Shown one piece after another: positions 1 to 8,700 of a stretch of 64,000 bases of DNA. Numbering within the stretch: position 1 is the stretch's first letter; each line of letters opens with the position of its first letter. The position numbers and the translations under genes are program-made. The stretch comes from Leptospira bouyouniensis (GTDB taxonomy: Bacteria > Spirochaetota > Leptospiria > Leptospirales > Leptospiraceae): the NCBI RefSeq assembly GCF_004769525.1, contig NZ_RQFT01000007.1, positions 397,384 to 461,383 on the forward strand. The letters are read 5' to 3'. The notes under the pieces are model-generated. The model was not told the origin of the DNA, ran no database searches, and was given only the letters and a program-made list of their open reading frames with translations.

Positions 1-36
1 CTTGAACAAATTGTAACAAACAAATCAAGTTTTAGT

Positions 37-603
37 ATGGCAACTAAGGTTTTGATTCCCCTCTGTCCAGGATTTGAAGAAATGGAAGCCATCATTCTCA
101 TTGATGTTTTGCGGCGTGGGAATGTGCAAGTTGTCTCGGCAAGCAAATCAAAAGAACCGATCATTGCCTCTCGGAACACGATCCATTTAAGTGATACAAT
201 TTTCTCTGAAATCAATCCAAACGAATTCGATGCAATTGTTTTGCCAGGTGGACTCAATGGAACAAAGAACTTGATGGCAGAAACAGAAATCGAATTCTTC
301 TTACAATCGTTTCACACTTCAAAAAAAACCATCGCCGCCATCTGTGCGGCTCCAGCTGTTCTCCGAAAATTTGGAATCATTTCAGGAAAGATTCCCTATA
401 CTGCATTTCCCTCCTCCGATGATTTGGCAAATGGAGCTGGTGGAACTTACACAGGAAAACGAATTGAATCCTACCACCATATCCACACAAGTGTTGGTCC
501 AGGCTCTGCGTTTGAATTTGCTTTGTATCTTTTAGAGTTGTTTGAAGGAAAAGAAGTAATGGAAAAAGTGAAACAAGGTCTACAGTTACCTCATTCAGAA
601 TGA
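37..603 (+). CDS. DJ-1/PfpI family protein
   Basis: The 188-residue product has the length and layout of the DJ-1/ThiJ/PfpI superfamily. The N-terminal strand leads into a conserved Glu (GFEEMEA, residues 12-18), and the nucleophile-elbow cysteine is Cys103 in AAICAAPAVL. These match the DJ-1 branch (YajL/Hsp31-type deglycase or redox-sensing chaperone) better than the protease-like PfpI branch. It is a cytosolic single-domain protein with no signal peptide. It converges on the STAS gene and the two coding ends overlap by 13 bp. The exact substrate cannot be read from the sequence. Confidence 0.85.
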   Translation: MATKVLIPLCPGFEEMEAIILIDVLRRGNVQVVSASKSKEPIIASRNTIHLSDTIFSEINPNEFDAIVLPGGLNGTKNLMAETEIEFFLQSFHTSKKTIAAICAAPAVLRKFGIISGKIPYTAFPSSDDLANGAGGTYTGKRIESYHHIHTSVGPGSAFEFALYLLELFEGKEVMEKVKQGLQLPHSE

Positions 604-950
604 GAATTTCTTTCGTTGATAAGAGATTGGACCGCCTTTTCCTCTGATTCAAATACTTCTAAGTGGCTTTCCATACCTGTCATTTTAAACACCTTGGCAA
701 CAGATCCATGTACACTACATACCTTTAGATTGCCATGGTATTTTTTAAGTTTGTACATGGCAGTCACAAGAGTACCAATTCCAGAACTATCCATAAAGGG
801 AACCTTTTCCAAATTGACAACGATGTCGTATTGGTGTTTGCGCATTTTGTCATCCAAAATGTCTTTCAATTCTTTTGCATTGTACAAATCGACTTCACCT
901 TCAATGGTGATGACTACTACCTGATTGGAAGACGTTTCGTGAATGACCAT
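591..950 (-). CDS. STAS-domain anti-sigma factor antagonist
   Basis: This 119-residue single STAS domain resembles SpoIIAA/RsbV. The hallmark DSSG phosphorylation motif lies at about residues 54-57 (PFMDSSGIGTLV), with the Ser that an anti-sigma kinase would phosphorylate. In partner-switching systems the unphosphorylated form binds the anti-sigma factor and frees the sigma factor. No RsbW-type kinase lies beside it, so its partner is encoded elsewhere. A second STAS protein sits at 30,027 next to an RsbU-type phosphatase. Confidence 0.9.
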   Translation of the reverse strand: MVIHETSSNQVVVITIEGEVDLYNAKELKDILDDKMRKHQYDIVVNLEKVPFMDSSGIGTLVTAMYKLKKYHGNLKVCSVHGSVAKVFKMTGMESHLEVFESEEKAVQSLINERNSHSE

Positions 951-994
951 TTGATTTAAATTTGTACCTTAAAAAGAAATGAAAAGGAAAAAAA

Positions 995-2596
995 TTACAT
1001 TCTAAAGACACCGAAAGGTTTTCTTTCTTCTTTCCTTCTACTTAGGATTGATAATGCCCTTCCTAAAACTTTACGTGTATCCGCTGGATCTATGATTCCA
1101 TCATCCCAAAGCCTTGCCGAACTATACACTGCAGATGACTTTTTTTCATAATCTTCTAAAATTGGTTTTTTGAAAGTAATTTCTTCCTCTGCTTGGATGG
1201 ACTCTCCTTGGGCTTCTTTTTGGTCTTTTTTCACAGTCCATAAAACATTGGCAGCTTGTTCCCCTCCCATCACGGAGATACGAGCATTTGGCCACATCCA
1301 TAAAAATTCTGGTGCAAATGCGCGGCCACACATACCATAATTACCAGCTCCATATGATCCACCAGTAACAATTGTTAACTTAGGAACCGTAGTGGTTGAT
1401 ACTGCATTTACCATCTTTGCACCATCTCGCGCAATTCCATTATTTTCGTATTTTTTTCCTACCATAAATCCAGTGATATTTTGTAGGAAAAGAAGTGGAA
1501 TCCTTCGTTGGTCGCAGAGTTCAATAAAGTGTGTTGCTTTAAGAGCAGATTCTGAAAACAAAACTCCATGGTTTGCAATGATTCCAACAGGATATCCATA
1601 AATTTCTGCAAAACCAGTGACAATCGTAGTGGCATATAGTTTTTTGAATTCATGAAACCTGGATCCATCCACTAATCTTGCGATGATTTCTCTTGGATCA
1701 TAAGACTTACGAGAATCTCTTTCGATGATTCCATAAATTTCTTCTGTGGGATACAAAGGATCTTCAGTTTCTTTTGGAAGAGTGTGGTTTTTTGTATTTA
1801 AATTTTTGATAATGGATCTTGTAATCTCGAGTGCATGGTAATCATCTTCAGCGTAATGATCTGTTACTCCTGAAATACGACAATGAACGTCCGCACCACC
1901 TAACTCTTCACCTGTGACAACTTCACCTGTTGCAGCTTTTACAAGTGGTGGTCCACCTAAAAAAATCGTTCCATTTCCCTTTACAATTACCGATTCATCA
2001 GACATTGCAGGGATGTAAGCTCCACCAGCAGTGCACGATCCCATAACAACCGCTATCTGAGAGATTCCTTTAGCACTCATCCTGGCTTGGTTATAAAAGA
2101 TTCTACCAAAATGGTCTTTGTCTGGAAATACTTCGTCTTGCATTGGCAAAAACGCCCCACCTGAATCGACTAAGTAAATACAAGGTAAGGAATTGTTTTC
2201 GGCAATCTCTTGCGCACGAACGTGTTTTTTGACAGTGAGTGGATAATAAGTACCACCTTTGACAGTTGCGTCGTTGGCAACAATCATACAGTCGACTCCT
2301 TCCACTTTTCCAATGCCTGTGATGATCCCAGCTGATGGAACTGGATCAGGATAAACTCCTTCCGCTGCAAGACCACATATTTCCATAAACTCAGTATTTG
2401 CATCGATTAGTTCCGCAATACGTTCTCTTGCAGTGAGTTTTTCTCTTGCTTTATGTTTCTCAAGAGCCTTTTTCCCGCCACCTAACTTTACTTGCTCGAT
2501 GATTTTGCGAATGGGGACAAGTGTTTCTAAATAAGCAGTACGATTCTGAATAAATTCGGAAGACAAAGGGTTAATTTTTGAAATTAGTCTTTCCAT
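995..2596 (-). CDS. Acyl-CoA carboxylase carboxyltransferase (beta) subunit, methylcrotonyl-CoA type
   Basis: The protein carries the two crotonase-fold halves of a biotin-dependent carboxyltransferase. The N-terminal half has a glycine-rich oxyanion stretch [15 protein letters not shown] near residue 190, and the C-terminal half has [16 protein letters not shown] with SVMGGEQAA. The [16 protein letters not shown] and FGRIFYNQ segments point to methylcrotonyl-CoA carboxylase beta (leucine breakdown) rather than propionyl-CoA carboxylase. No biotin-carboxylase alpha subunit is nearby. An in-frame start lies 24 bp upstream at 2620, but the ATG at 2596 has AAGGAC about 6 nt before it, so I use that (533 residues). 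It is the last gene of the glm operon, 1 bp after the hydrolase stop. Confidence 0.85.
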   Translation of the reverse strand: MERLISKINPLSSEFIQNRTAYLETLVPIRKIIEQVKLGGGKKALEKHKAREKLTARERIAELIDANTEFMEICGLAAEGVYPDPVPSAGIITGIGKVEGVDCMIVANDATVKGGTYYPLTVKKHVRAQEIAENNSLPCIYLVDSGGAFLPMQDEVFPDKDHFGRIFYNQARMSAKGISQIAVVMGSCTAGGAYIPAMSDESVIVKGNGTIFLGGPPLVKAATGEVVTGEELGGADVHCRISGVTDHYAEDDYHALEITRSIIKNLNTKNHTLPKETEDPLYPTEEIYGIIERDSRKSYDPREIIARLVDGSRFHEFKKLYATTIVTGFAEIYGYPVGIIANHGVLFSESALKATHFIELCDQRRIPLLFLQNITGFMVGKKYENNGIARDGAKMVNAVSTTTVPKLTIVTGGSYGAGNYGMCGRAFAPEFLWMWPNARISVMGGEQAANVLWTVKKDQKEAQGESIQAEEEITFKKPILEDYEKKSSAVYSSARLWDDGIIDPADTRKVLGRALSILSRRKEERKPFGVFRM

Positions 2597-2597
2597 A

Positions 2598-3503
2598 TTA
2601 GTCCTTATTTTGTTTAGCAAAATGGAATGTTTTAGTTTTTTTGTGAGAAAAACTATCTACAAAATAATGAAGTTTCTCATAAACAACGGTAGGACATTCT
2701 TCCATCGCCAAATGTTTACATGGTAAAAAAACAAGACTACTAGTTCTTAATGTTTCTTTCATATATTCTGTTTGTTTAGGAGATATTCGATAATCTTCTT
2801 CTCCCAAATAAATTTGTCTTAGGCCAACAAAGTGTTTGGCTCCTTCTTCAATTTCACGCAAAGCATGAGTAGAACGATCTACATTTCGAATAAATTCCAA
2901 TGTATTTTTGCGATTTTTACCTTCGAATAACAAGTAATACATCGTTTTCTCCCATTCACCTGTGAAGTGATGGGTTTTTTTCACAAGAAACCATTTATAA
3001 AAAAATCGAAGCAAAGGAGGTCTGAATAAAAAAGAAAAAAATTCACCAATGATTGGTAAACGTAGGAAATGTAACGGGAAATAATATCTAAATTTTGGTA
3101 AGTTCATGAACCCACCAAAAATGGAAAGGGATTTAAATTGATTTGAATGTTCTTTGAAAGCAAAACATAAAATAGGTAATGCGTAATCATATACTACTAC
3201 ATGTACTTTTTTATCTCCAACCACTTTTTCCAAAAATAAAGGAAGGTAATGGGCTTGTAAGCGGTGCGATAAAGGTCCATCAGGTCTTCCACTAAATCCA
3301 GTTCCTAAAAAATCAAGAGCTATCACTCTATAGTGTGTTGATAATAACTCAACAAGCTTACGATAATTATATGAAGTTGTTAAAAAACCAGGCAACAAAA
3401 GTATGATGTCATCGCCTTTCCCTTCCTCTAAATAAAAGAAACTCATGCCATCGATGACAACAGATTTACCTGAATTAATGTGTGCCTGTAAACTAGGTGT
3501 CAT
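2598..3503 (-). CDS. Alpha/beta-hydrolase fold protein, haloalkane dehalogenase/epoxide hydrolase-like
   Basis: A 301-residue alpha/beta hydrolase. LLPGF near residue 37 is the oxyanion region. The nucleophile elbow reads VVYDYALP with Asp106 where serine hydrolases have Ser, as in haloalkane dehalogenases and epoxide hydrolases. The catalytic His is probably in KHLAMEECP near residue 263, which fits the dehalogenase-type pattern of His, then Glu and Pro. The elbow lacks the usual flanking glycines, so activity is uncertain. The ATG follows a GGAG ribosome binding site that overlaps the end of the upstream gene, so translation is probably coupled within the glm operon. Confidence 0.7.
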   Translation of the reverse strand: MTPSLQAHINSGKSVVIDGMSFFYLEEGKGDDIILLLPGFLTTSYNYRKLVELLSTHYRVIALDFLGTGFSGRPDGPLSHRLQAHYLPLFLEKVVGDKKVHVVVYDYALPILCFAFKEHSNQFKSLSIFGGFMNLPKFRYYFPLHFLRLPIIGEFFSFLFRPPLLRFFYKWFLVKKTHHFTGEWEKTMYYLLFEGKNRKNTLEFIRNVDRSTHALREIEEGAKHFVGLRQIYLGEEDYRISPKQTEYMKETLRTSSLVFLPCKHLAMEECPTVVYEKLHYFVDSFSHKKTKTFHFAKQNKD

Positions 3504-3506
3504 GTT

Positions 3507-4538
3507 TTACTCCGTACACTTCCCATACAGCTTTCTTAAATATAAATCTTCAAATTCGAATAAGTTCATTCCTCTTCGCGCCATAATTTTTTTAGTATCA
3601 AATAAGAACTCTTCTAATCTGTATCGGTCGCCTGGTTTAATCCATGTGAAAGCTGGTATATAACCTTGAACCCTTGTTTCTACAATGTTACTAGCAATAT
3701 CAAAAACTGTGCCAGTATTTGACATTACACCTATAGCAAGTTTTGTGAATGGACCAATGATAGATCCAAATTTGATTGTGCCTGTATTAACAATGGAATC
3801 GCCAATTTTAAGTTTCACAATTCCATAATTGTTCTTTAAATCACTTGTGGTAGACAATGCACCCAAATTAACCCAAGTAGATACAAAACTATGTCCTAAA
3901 AAACCTTCGTGGTGTTTGTTGGTATAATCTAAAATAATCGAATTTTCAACTTCACCACCGATGCGACATTGGTTTCCAATCAGAGTTCCACCAGTGATTC
4001 TTGCATTGTCAATCTGGCTATTTTTTCCAATAAACAAGGGACCTTCTAAAAAACTAAAAGAAGATATTTTCACTCCATCTTCAATGAGAATTGGGCCATG
4101 AGTCGTATCAAAAACAACACCTGGATACACAGTTGCCCCTGAATGGATGTATAAGTGTTTGTCTTTTCCTACGATATGAAATCCTGATTGTTTTGCTTTG
4201 TACTTTTGGCGAAATCGTTTCCAATCTTTTTCAATATTCAAAGTATCTTCAATGATCGAAGTCACAGTTCCAAGTAATTCCCAAGGCAAAAAAGAATCGG
4301 AACTATAAATTGAATCATAATGATCTAATGTTGCGGGGAATACATGAGGGTAACGATTAAAAATTAAAGTTTCAAATTCCTGGTTTGGACCTTTATAATG
4401 AATCTTGGAACCAGGATATTTTCTCTCTAACTTTTCAAGTAGTGTCATTCCACCTAAATTCCATTCAAAAAATGAATGAAACCTTGATAGAGGCTCAATT
4501 GACGGATTACGTTTAGAATCGTCGAGTAAAAGATTCAC
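3507..4538 (-). CDS. Alternative GlmU-like protein (putative UDP-GlcNAc synthesis enzyme)
   Basis: This 343-residue protein has a short N-terminal part and a left-handed beta-helix of hexapeptide repeats (about residues 125-290, isoleucine- and glycine-rich turns such as LIEDGVKISSFSFLEG). The N-terminus (IEPLSRFHSFFEWNLGGMTLLEKLERKY) follows the pattern of the alternative bacterial GlmU-like family, which lacks the canonical nucleotidyltransferase signature and is typically found beside glmS and glmM in species without ordinary GlmU. The predicted job is acetylation and uridylylation of glucosamine-1-phosphate. Translation starts at GTG, with GGAG of the Shine-Dalgarno inside the last codons of glmS, so the two are coupled. 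Confidence 0.75.
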   Translation of the reverse strand: MNLLLDDSKRNPSIEPLSRFHSFFEWNLGGMTLLEKLERKYPGSKIHYKGPNQEFETLIFNRYPHVFPATLDHYDSIYSSDSFLPWELLGTVTSIIEDTLNIEKDWKRFRQKYKAKQSGFHIVGKDKHLYIHSGATVYPGVVFDTTHGPILIEDGVKISSFSFLEGPLFIGKNSQIDNARITGGTLIGNQCRIGGEVENSIILDYTNKHHEGFLGHSFVSTWVNLGALSTTSDLKNNYGIVKLKIGDSIVNTGTIKFGSIIGPFTKLAIGVMSNTGTVFDIASNIVETRVQGYIPAFTWIKPGDRYRLEEFLFDTKKIMARRGMNLFEFEDLYLRKLYGKCTE

Positions 4539-4541
4539 AAA

Positions 4542-6377
4542 CTACTCCACAGTAACTGATTTAGCTAAGTTCCGAGGTTGATCCACATTGCATCCCCTAA
4601 GAATTGCTATGTGGTAAGATAATAACTGTAAAGGTATCACTGCAAGTAACGGAACTAGTGCATCTGCAGTCTTTGGAATTTGAAATGTAAAATCTGCCAT
4701 ACTTTGGATTTCAGTATCTCCCTCGGTCACTATGGCAATTACTTTACCTTTTCTTGCTTTAACCTCTTGGATATTGGAGATCACTTTTTCATACGAACTA
4801 TCTTTTGTCGCAATGAAAACAACTGGCATATCCTCATCAATTAGAGCGATAGGTCCATGTTTCATTTCTGCAGCAGGGTAACCCTCAGCATGAATATAAG
4901 AAATTTCTTTTAACTTCAATGCACCTTCCAAAGCAACAGGGAAATTAAATCCACGTCCCAAATATAGAAAGTTAGTTGCTCGATAAAAATGTTCGGAAAT
5001 ATTTCGGATCTCTTCATCTTTGGTAAGAATTTTGGCTACTTTATCCGGGATAGAATCGAGTTCTAATAATAAAGTTTGGTAGTCTGATAATGAAATTGTT
5101 CCCTTTTTTAAACCTAAGTAAAGAGCCATCATCGTTATGATAGTGACTTGTGAAGTAAATGCTTTGGTAGAAGCCACACCAATTTCAGGTCCTGCATGTA
5201 AATATGCACCTGCGTGTGAAGCACGAGCAATGGAAGAACCCACTACGTTACACACACCAAAAATCAAAGCACCTTTTGACTTCGCAAGTTCGATGGCCGC
5301 AAGTGTATCTGCAGTTTCACCGGACTGCGAAATTGCAATTACAACATCTCTTTCTGTAACGATAGGATTTCGATAGCGAAATTCGGATGCATATTCTACT
5401 TCCGTTGGGATACGAGCGATATCTTCAAATAAATATTCGCCGATTAGACCTGCATGCCATGAAGTTCCACAACCAACAAGTATCAATCGATCAGCATTTA
5501 AAAAACGATTTAAATATTGGTCGATACCACTTAAGAACAAATGGTGTTCGCGTGATACCAAACGTCCACGCATCGCATCACGAATAGATTTTGGTTGTTC
5601 AAAAATCTCTTTTAACATAAAGTGTGGGTATCCACCTTTCTCTATGTCTTCCAAATCCAATTCTAGTTTTTGAATGAATGGAGTTTTGGTAACGTTCTCC
5701 AAATTTTTAACGACTAGGCTACCATCTTTGATGATTGCTATTTCTTGGTCATTAAGGTAAGTTACATTGTTCGTGTATTCGATAATCGGTGTTGCATCAG
5801 AGGCAACAAAATATTCGTCTTCACCAATCCCAATTACGAGTGGGGAACCTTTTCTCGCCGCAATCATCGATCTTTCATTATCTTTTGAAAGTACAACTAT
5901 GGCGTAAGCTCCTACCACTTCGTTCAATGAAAGGCGAACGGCTTCTTCAATCGTACATTTGTTTTGTTTTTTGATTTCTTCAATCAAATGAATGAGAACT
6001 TCGGAATCCGTATCGGATTTGAATATGTGTCCATTACTCTCTAATTCTTTTTTAATAGAACTATAGTTCTCAATGATACCATTATGAATAATGGCAAGTT
6101 TTCCATCTGAACTTGTATGAGGGTGCGCATTACGATCGTTTGGTTCTCCGTGAGTTGCCCAACGTGTATGTCCAATCCCAAGACTTGCTTCTAATTTTCG
6201 ATTTCCAATTTCAGTTTCTAAATCGGCAACCTTCCCTTTTTTTTTGACAATCTCCAGACCACCGTTTAACAGTGCAACACCTGCGCTGTCATACCCTCGG
6301 TATTCTAATCTTTTTAAACCTTTTATGATAACAGGAAGAGCCTGTCTTTTACCTAGATAACCTACGATTCCACACAT
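4542..6377 (-). CDS. glmS: Glutamine--fructose-6-phosphate aminotransferase (isomerizing)
   Basis: Full-length GlmS of 611 residues. Cys2 (MCGIVGYLGK), exposed after Met removal, is the glutaminase nucleophile, and HTRWATHG follows in the N-terminal Ntn domain. Two SIS domains follow: CGTSWHAGLIGEYL near residue 300, SQSGETADT, and the C-terminal DQPRNLAKSVTVE tail typical of the enzyme. It makes glucosamine-6-phosphate, the first committed step to UDP-GlcNAc. The 5' end overlaps the end of glmM by 16 bp. No ribozyme-type leader could fit in this overlap, so glmS-riboswitch control is excluded at this site. Confidence 0.97.
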   Translation of the reverse strand: MCGIVGYLGKRQALPVIIKGLKRLEYRGYDSAGVALLNGGLEIVKKKGKVADLETEIGNRKLEASLGIGHTRWATHGEPNDRNAHPHTSSDGKLAIIHNGIIENYSSIKKELESNGHIFKSDTDSEVLIHLIEEIKKQNKCTIEEAVRLSLNEVVGAYAIVVLSKDNERSMIAARKGSPLVIGIGEDEYFVASDATPIIEYTNNVTYLNDQEIAIIKDGSLVVKNLENVTKTPFIQKLELDLEDIEKGGYPHFMLKEIFEQPKSIRDAMRGRLVSREHHLFLSGIDQYLNRFLNADRLILVGCGTSWHAGLIGEYLFEDIARIPTEVEYASEFRYRNPIVTERDVVIAISQSGETADTLAAIELAKSKGALIFGVCNVVGSSIARASHAGAYLHAGPEIGVASTKAFTSQVTIITMMALYLGLKKGTISLSDYQTLLLELDSIPDKVAKILTKDEEIRNISEHFYRATNFLYLGRGFNFPVALEGALKLKEISYIHAEGYPAAEMKHGPIALIDEDMPVVFIATKDSSYEKVISNIQEVKARKGKVIAIVTEGDTEIQSMADFTFQIPKTADALVPLLAVIPLQLLSYHIAILRGCNVDQPRNLAKSVTVE

Positions 6378-7738
6378 TGTTTTACTCTCTTTAAAGTAGA
6401 TTCCAAATCAGATTGGGATTTTGTTTCTGTTATGACACGAAAGATTGGTTCTGTATTGGAAGGCCTGATATGTATCCAAGAATCGGATACATACATCCAC
6501 AAACCATCTTTTTCGGAAATGAGTTTGGGCGAAAACTCAGTTTGGAAATTGTGATATAAATTTTCCAAAGACATTCCCTTGGCCAATGGAAAAGATTGTT
6601 TGTCCATATATAATTTTGGAAGTCCATCCATCAGTTCGTCGATGGTTTTTCCTGTTTCCGCCATTAGGTTCAGAATATGAGCAATTCCGGAAACTGTATC
6701 ACGTCCAAAGGATGGAATGTTTGGATCAATCACTCCACCATTTCCTTCTCCACCAAACACGGATTTGGTTCGAATCATTTCCTCAACTACGTTTGCTTCA
6801 CCCACTTTGCTTCGTATCACTTCTCCACCAAAACGAGAAGCTACTTCTTCGTTCAAAAAACTTGTGGATAAATTGACGACTACTTTCGATTTTTTCTTTG
6901 ATTCCGAAAGAACGTTCATAAGAGCCAAAGGCAAAGTGTATTCTTCTGAGATAGCTCCACGTTTCGGGGAAAACAAAACCAAACGATCAGCATCTGGATC
7001 CAAAGCAAAACCAATATCTGCTTTCGATTTTTTAAAGTATGGTTCGACTTTTTTTAATGCAGAAGCTGTTGGTTCTGGAGGACGTGGAAACGTTCCATCT
7101 GGATTACAATTATGCGAGATTACTTTGCAACCTAACATCTGTAAAAACTTAGGGATTACGTAAGAACCAGCGCCACCCACTGCATCAACAAATACTGTAA
7201 ATTTTTTCTTCTTAATTTTGGAAACGTTGACTCTTTTTAAAACTGATGATAAGTGTAAGTCGATATAATCTTCACCAGAATCAATATAACTTTTAGGAGA
7301 TATTTGTTCTTTTGTAAAGGACCCAGACTGGAGGATGGAAAGTAATTTCTGATTTTCTTCTGCCGAAAAGAAAAAACCTTTTTTGGAAATAAATTTAAAC
7401 GCATTCCATTCCATTGGGTTGTGAGAGGCAGAAATCATAATTCCACCGTTTGCTTTGGCTAAGTTGACTACTGCTTTTGTTGTGGGAGTCGGAACGAGTC
7501 CCAATGTTAATACAGAACATCCTGAAGCTAACAACGCCGAGGTGAGAAGGGATTCTAAATAAGGACCACTGGGTCTTGAGTCTCGACCAATCACAACCGT
7601 TCCCTCATTCATCATGGTTGCAAAGGATTTTGAGAAGGCAAGTGCCTCTTCTAAACCAAATCCTTGTCCAATTTTTCCCCGAACACCGGAGATTGAAATC
7701 ATGAGAGAGGAAAGATCATACTCTTTTGTGAAATGCAT
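6362..7738 (-). CDS. glmM: Phosphoglucosamine mutase-like phosphohexomutase
   Basis: A 458-residue alpha-D-phosphohexomutase. The phosphoserine loop reads MISASHNPMEW (about residues 100-110), the metal site is DPDADRLVLF (about 244-253), the sugar-binding loop is GGEGNGG, and the C-terminal phosphate-binding loop is RPSNTEPIFRV. Context next to glmS and the GlmU-like gene argues for glucosamine-6-phosphate to glucosamine-1-phosphate, although phosphomannomutase activity cannot be excluded by motif. An internal ATG at residue 13 (MISISGVRG, 7702) is an alternative start; neither has a clear ribosome binding site. It is the first gene of the operon. Confidence 0.85.
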   Translation of the reverse strand: MHFTKEYDLSSLMISISGVRGKIGQGFGLEEALAFSKSFATMMNEGTVVIGRDSRPSGPYLESLLTSALLASGCSVLTLGLVPTPTTKAVVNLAKANGGIMISASHNPMEWNAFKFISKKGFFFSAEENQKLLSILQSGSFTKEQISPKSYIDSGEDYIDLHLSSVLKRVNVSKIKKKKFTVFVDAVGGAGSYVIPKFLQMLGCKVISHNCNPDGTFPRPPEPTASALKKVEPYFKKSKADIGFALDPDADRLVLFSPKRGAISEEYTLPLALMNVLSESKKKSKVVVNLSTSFLNEEVASRFGGEVIRSKVGEANVVEEMIRTKSVFGGEGNGGVIDPNIPSFGRDTVSGIAHILNLMAETGKTIDELMDGLPKLYMDKQSFPLAKGMSLENLYHNFQTEFSPKLISEKDGLWMYVSDSWIHIRPSNTEPIFRVITETKSQSDLESTLKRVKQCVES

Positions 7739-7843
7739 ACAATACGATCAAGGCTCTTGGATTCACACTGTAAGTCTATCTTTTTGCTTTATGTGAAGTA
7801 TCAGCGAAGTGGAAATAAAAAATAGATTTGAAGTAAAACGGTT

Positions 7844-7916
7844 TGGGCGATGACAGGATTGAACTGCCGACCCGCTGCTTGTAAGGCAGCTGCTCTCCCA
7901 GCTGAGCTAATCGCCC
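7844..7916 (-). tRNA. tRNA-Val (anticodon UAC)
   Basis: Read on the minus strand the 73-nt sequence folds as a complete cloverleaf: 7-bp acceptor stem GGGCGAT/ATCGCCC, D arm GCTC-GAGC, anticodon arm GCTGC-CTTACAA-GCAGC, variable loop GGGTC, and T arm GGCAG-TTCAATC-CTGTC. The anticodon is TAC, which reads valine GUA and by wobble other GUN codons. The 3' CCA is not encoded and must be added after transcription. Confidence 0.97.
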
Positions 7917-7969
7917 GTTGTTATGACCAGTAAACTAAGGCAAAGAAATCTGTAAATTAGAAATAGAAA

Positions 7970-7993
7970 TAAAAAAGGCCACACATGGTGGCC
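7970..7993 (-). terminator. Rho-independent terminator of rpsT
   Basis: On the minus strand, 27 nt after the rpsT stop codon, GGCCAC pairs with GTGGCC across a five-base loop and is followed directly by TTTTTT. This is a classic intrinsic terminator separating rpsT from tRNA-Val. Confidence 0.9.
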
Positions 7994-8019
7994 TCATTCC
8001 AAGGTGCTAAAAGCAATTG

Positions 8020-8295
8020 TTAGGCGGCTTTTGCTTCAATCGAATTGATACGAAGTGCCATACGTGATTTTTTACGATCCGCATTTTTTTTGTGGATGAG
8101 TTTTGTTTTCGCAGCTCGGTCCAATTTAGAAGAAAGTTTAGAAAATACAGAAAGTGCTTCGGTTTTGTCGCCAGATTTGATGGCTTTAATGAGAAGACGA
8201 GCGTAAGTGCGTAACTCACTTCGGTCTTCGCCATTTCGCTCTTTTCTACGAGCGGTTCTACGGATGTCTTTTTTAGATGATTTTAAATTAGCCAA
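8020..8295 (-). CDS. rpsT: 30S ribosomal protein S20 (bS20)
   Basis: A 91-residue, Lys/Arg-rich, all-helical protein with the S20 N-terminus (ANLKSSKKDIRRTARRKERN) and the C-terminal segment IHKKNADRKKSRMALRIN. It binds 16S rRNA in the body of the small subunit. The start is TTG at 8295-8293, preceded by AGGGGAC 6 nt upstream. No ATG gives a full protein. A rare start codon is notable because the E. coli rpsT gene also starts with UUG, which is part of its autoregulation. It is a monocistronic unit with its own promoter candidate and terminator. Confidence 0.97.
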   Translation of the reverse strand: MANLKSSKKDIRRTARRKERNGEDRSELRTYARLLIKAIKSGDKTEALSVFSKLSSKLDRAAKTKLIHKKNADRKKSRMALRINSIEAKAA

Positions 8296-8323
8296 GGAAT
8301 GTCCCCTATGAGGAATTTTTACT

Positions 8324-8352
8324 TATCTTTTGAGTACCACTCTGCCGGTCAA
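8324..8352 (-). promoter_or_regulatory. Putative sigma-70-type promoter of rpsT
   Basis: On the minus strand TTGACC (8352-8347) and AAGATA (8329-8324) are separated by 17 bp. The -35 box is close to consensus; the -10 box is weak. It sits about 30 bp upstream of the rpsT start and is the only promoter-like pair in this intergenic gap. Confidence 0.4.
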
Positions 8353-8415
8353 GGCGAAAGAGAAAAAAATAAGAACCAAAATTAAGGCTTTTGACCCAAC
8401 TGATGGGAGCAAACG

Positions 8416-8700
8416 ATGTTTTCAGCACTGATTTGGATCGATTCCGAACTCTATGAAATTTTGAAACAACGCCATTTAGACCTTGGTCTTGTCATAAAAA
8501 TGGCTATCTTATCCTTAAAACTAGAGGGATTGGAACCTGGATCCTATCCAAAAGGAGAGTTTGGCCATTATGAAAGGTTGGAACTTTCTCGTTATGATTT
8601 TTTTACGTTAAGTTTGATTTCAAGGGAGAAGGAAGTTGACCCAAACGTATTACTCTCATATGCTTTCACAGAAGCTTTGTTGGAAATTTTGCGACTGTGA
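8416..8700 (+). CDS. Uncharacterised 94-residue protein
   Basis: Not recognised. It is an acidic small protein with hydrophobic helices, without a signal peptide or clear membrane segment. The gene begins an apparent four-gene rightward unit. Its stop overlaps the GTG start of the next gene in a GTGA arrangement, so translation is coupled and a shared role with the following two unknown proteins is likely. There is no obvious motif for DNA binding or catalysis. Confidence 0.7.
   Translation: MFSALIWIDSELYEILKQRHLDLGLVIKMAILSLKLEGLEPGSYPKGEFGHYERLELSRYDFFTLSLISREKEVDPNVLLSYAFTEALLEILRL

Noticed and set aside
4542..6377. glmS ribozyme control
   Set aside because: The glmS start overlaps the glmM coding region, leaving no leader.
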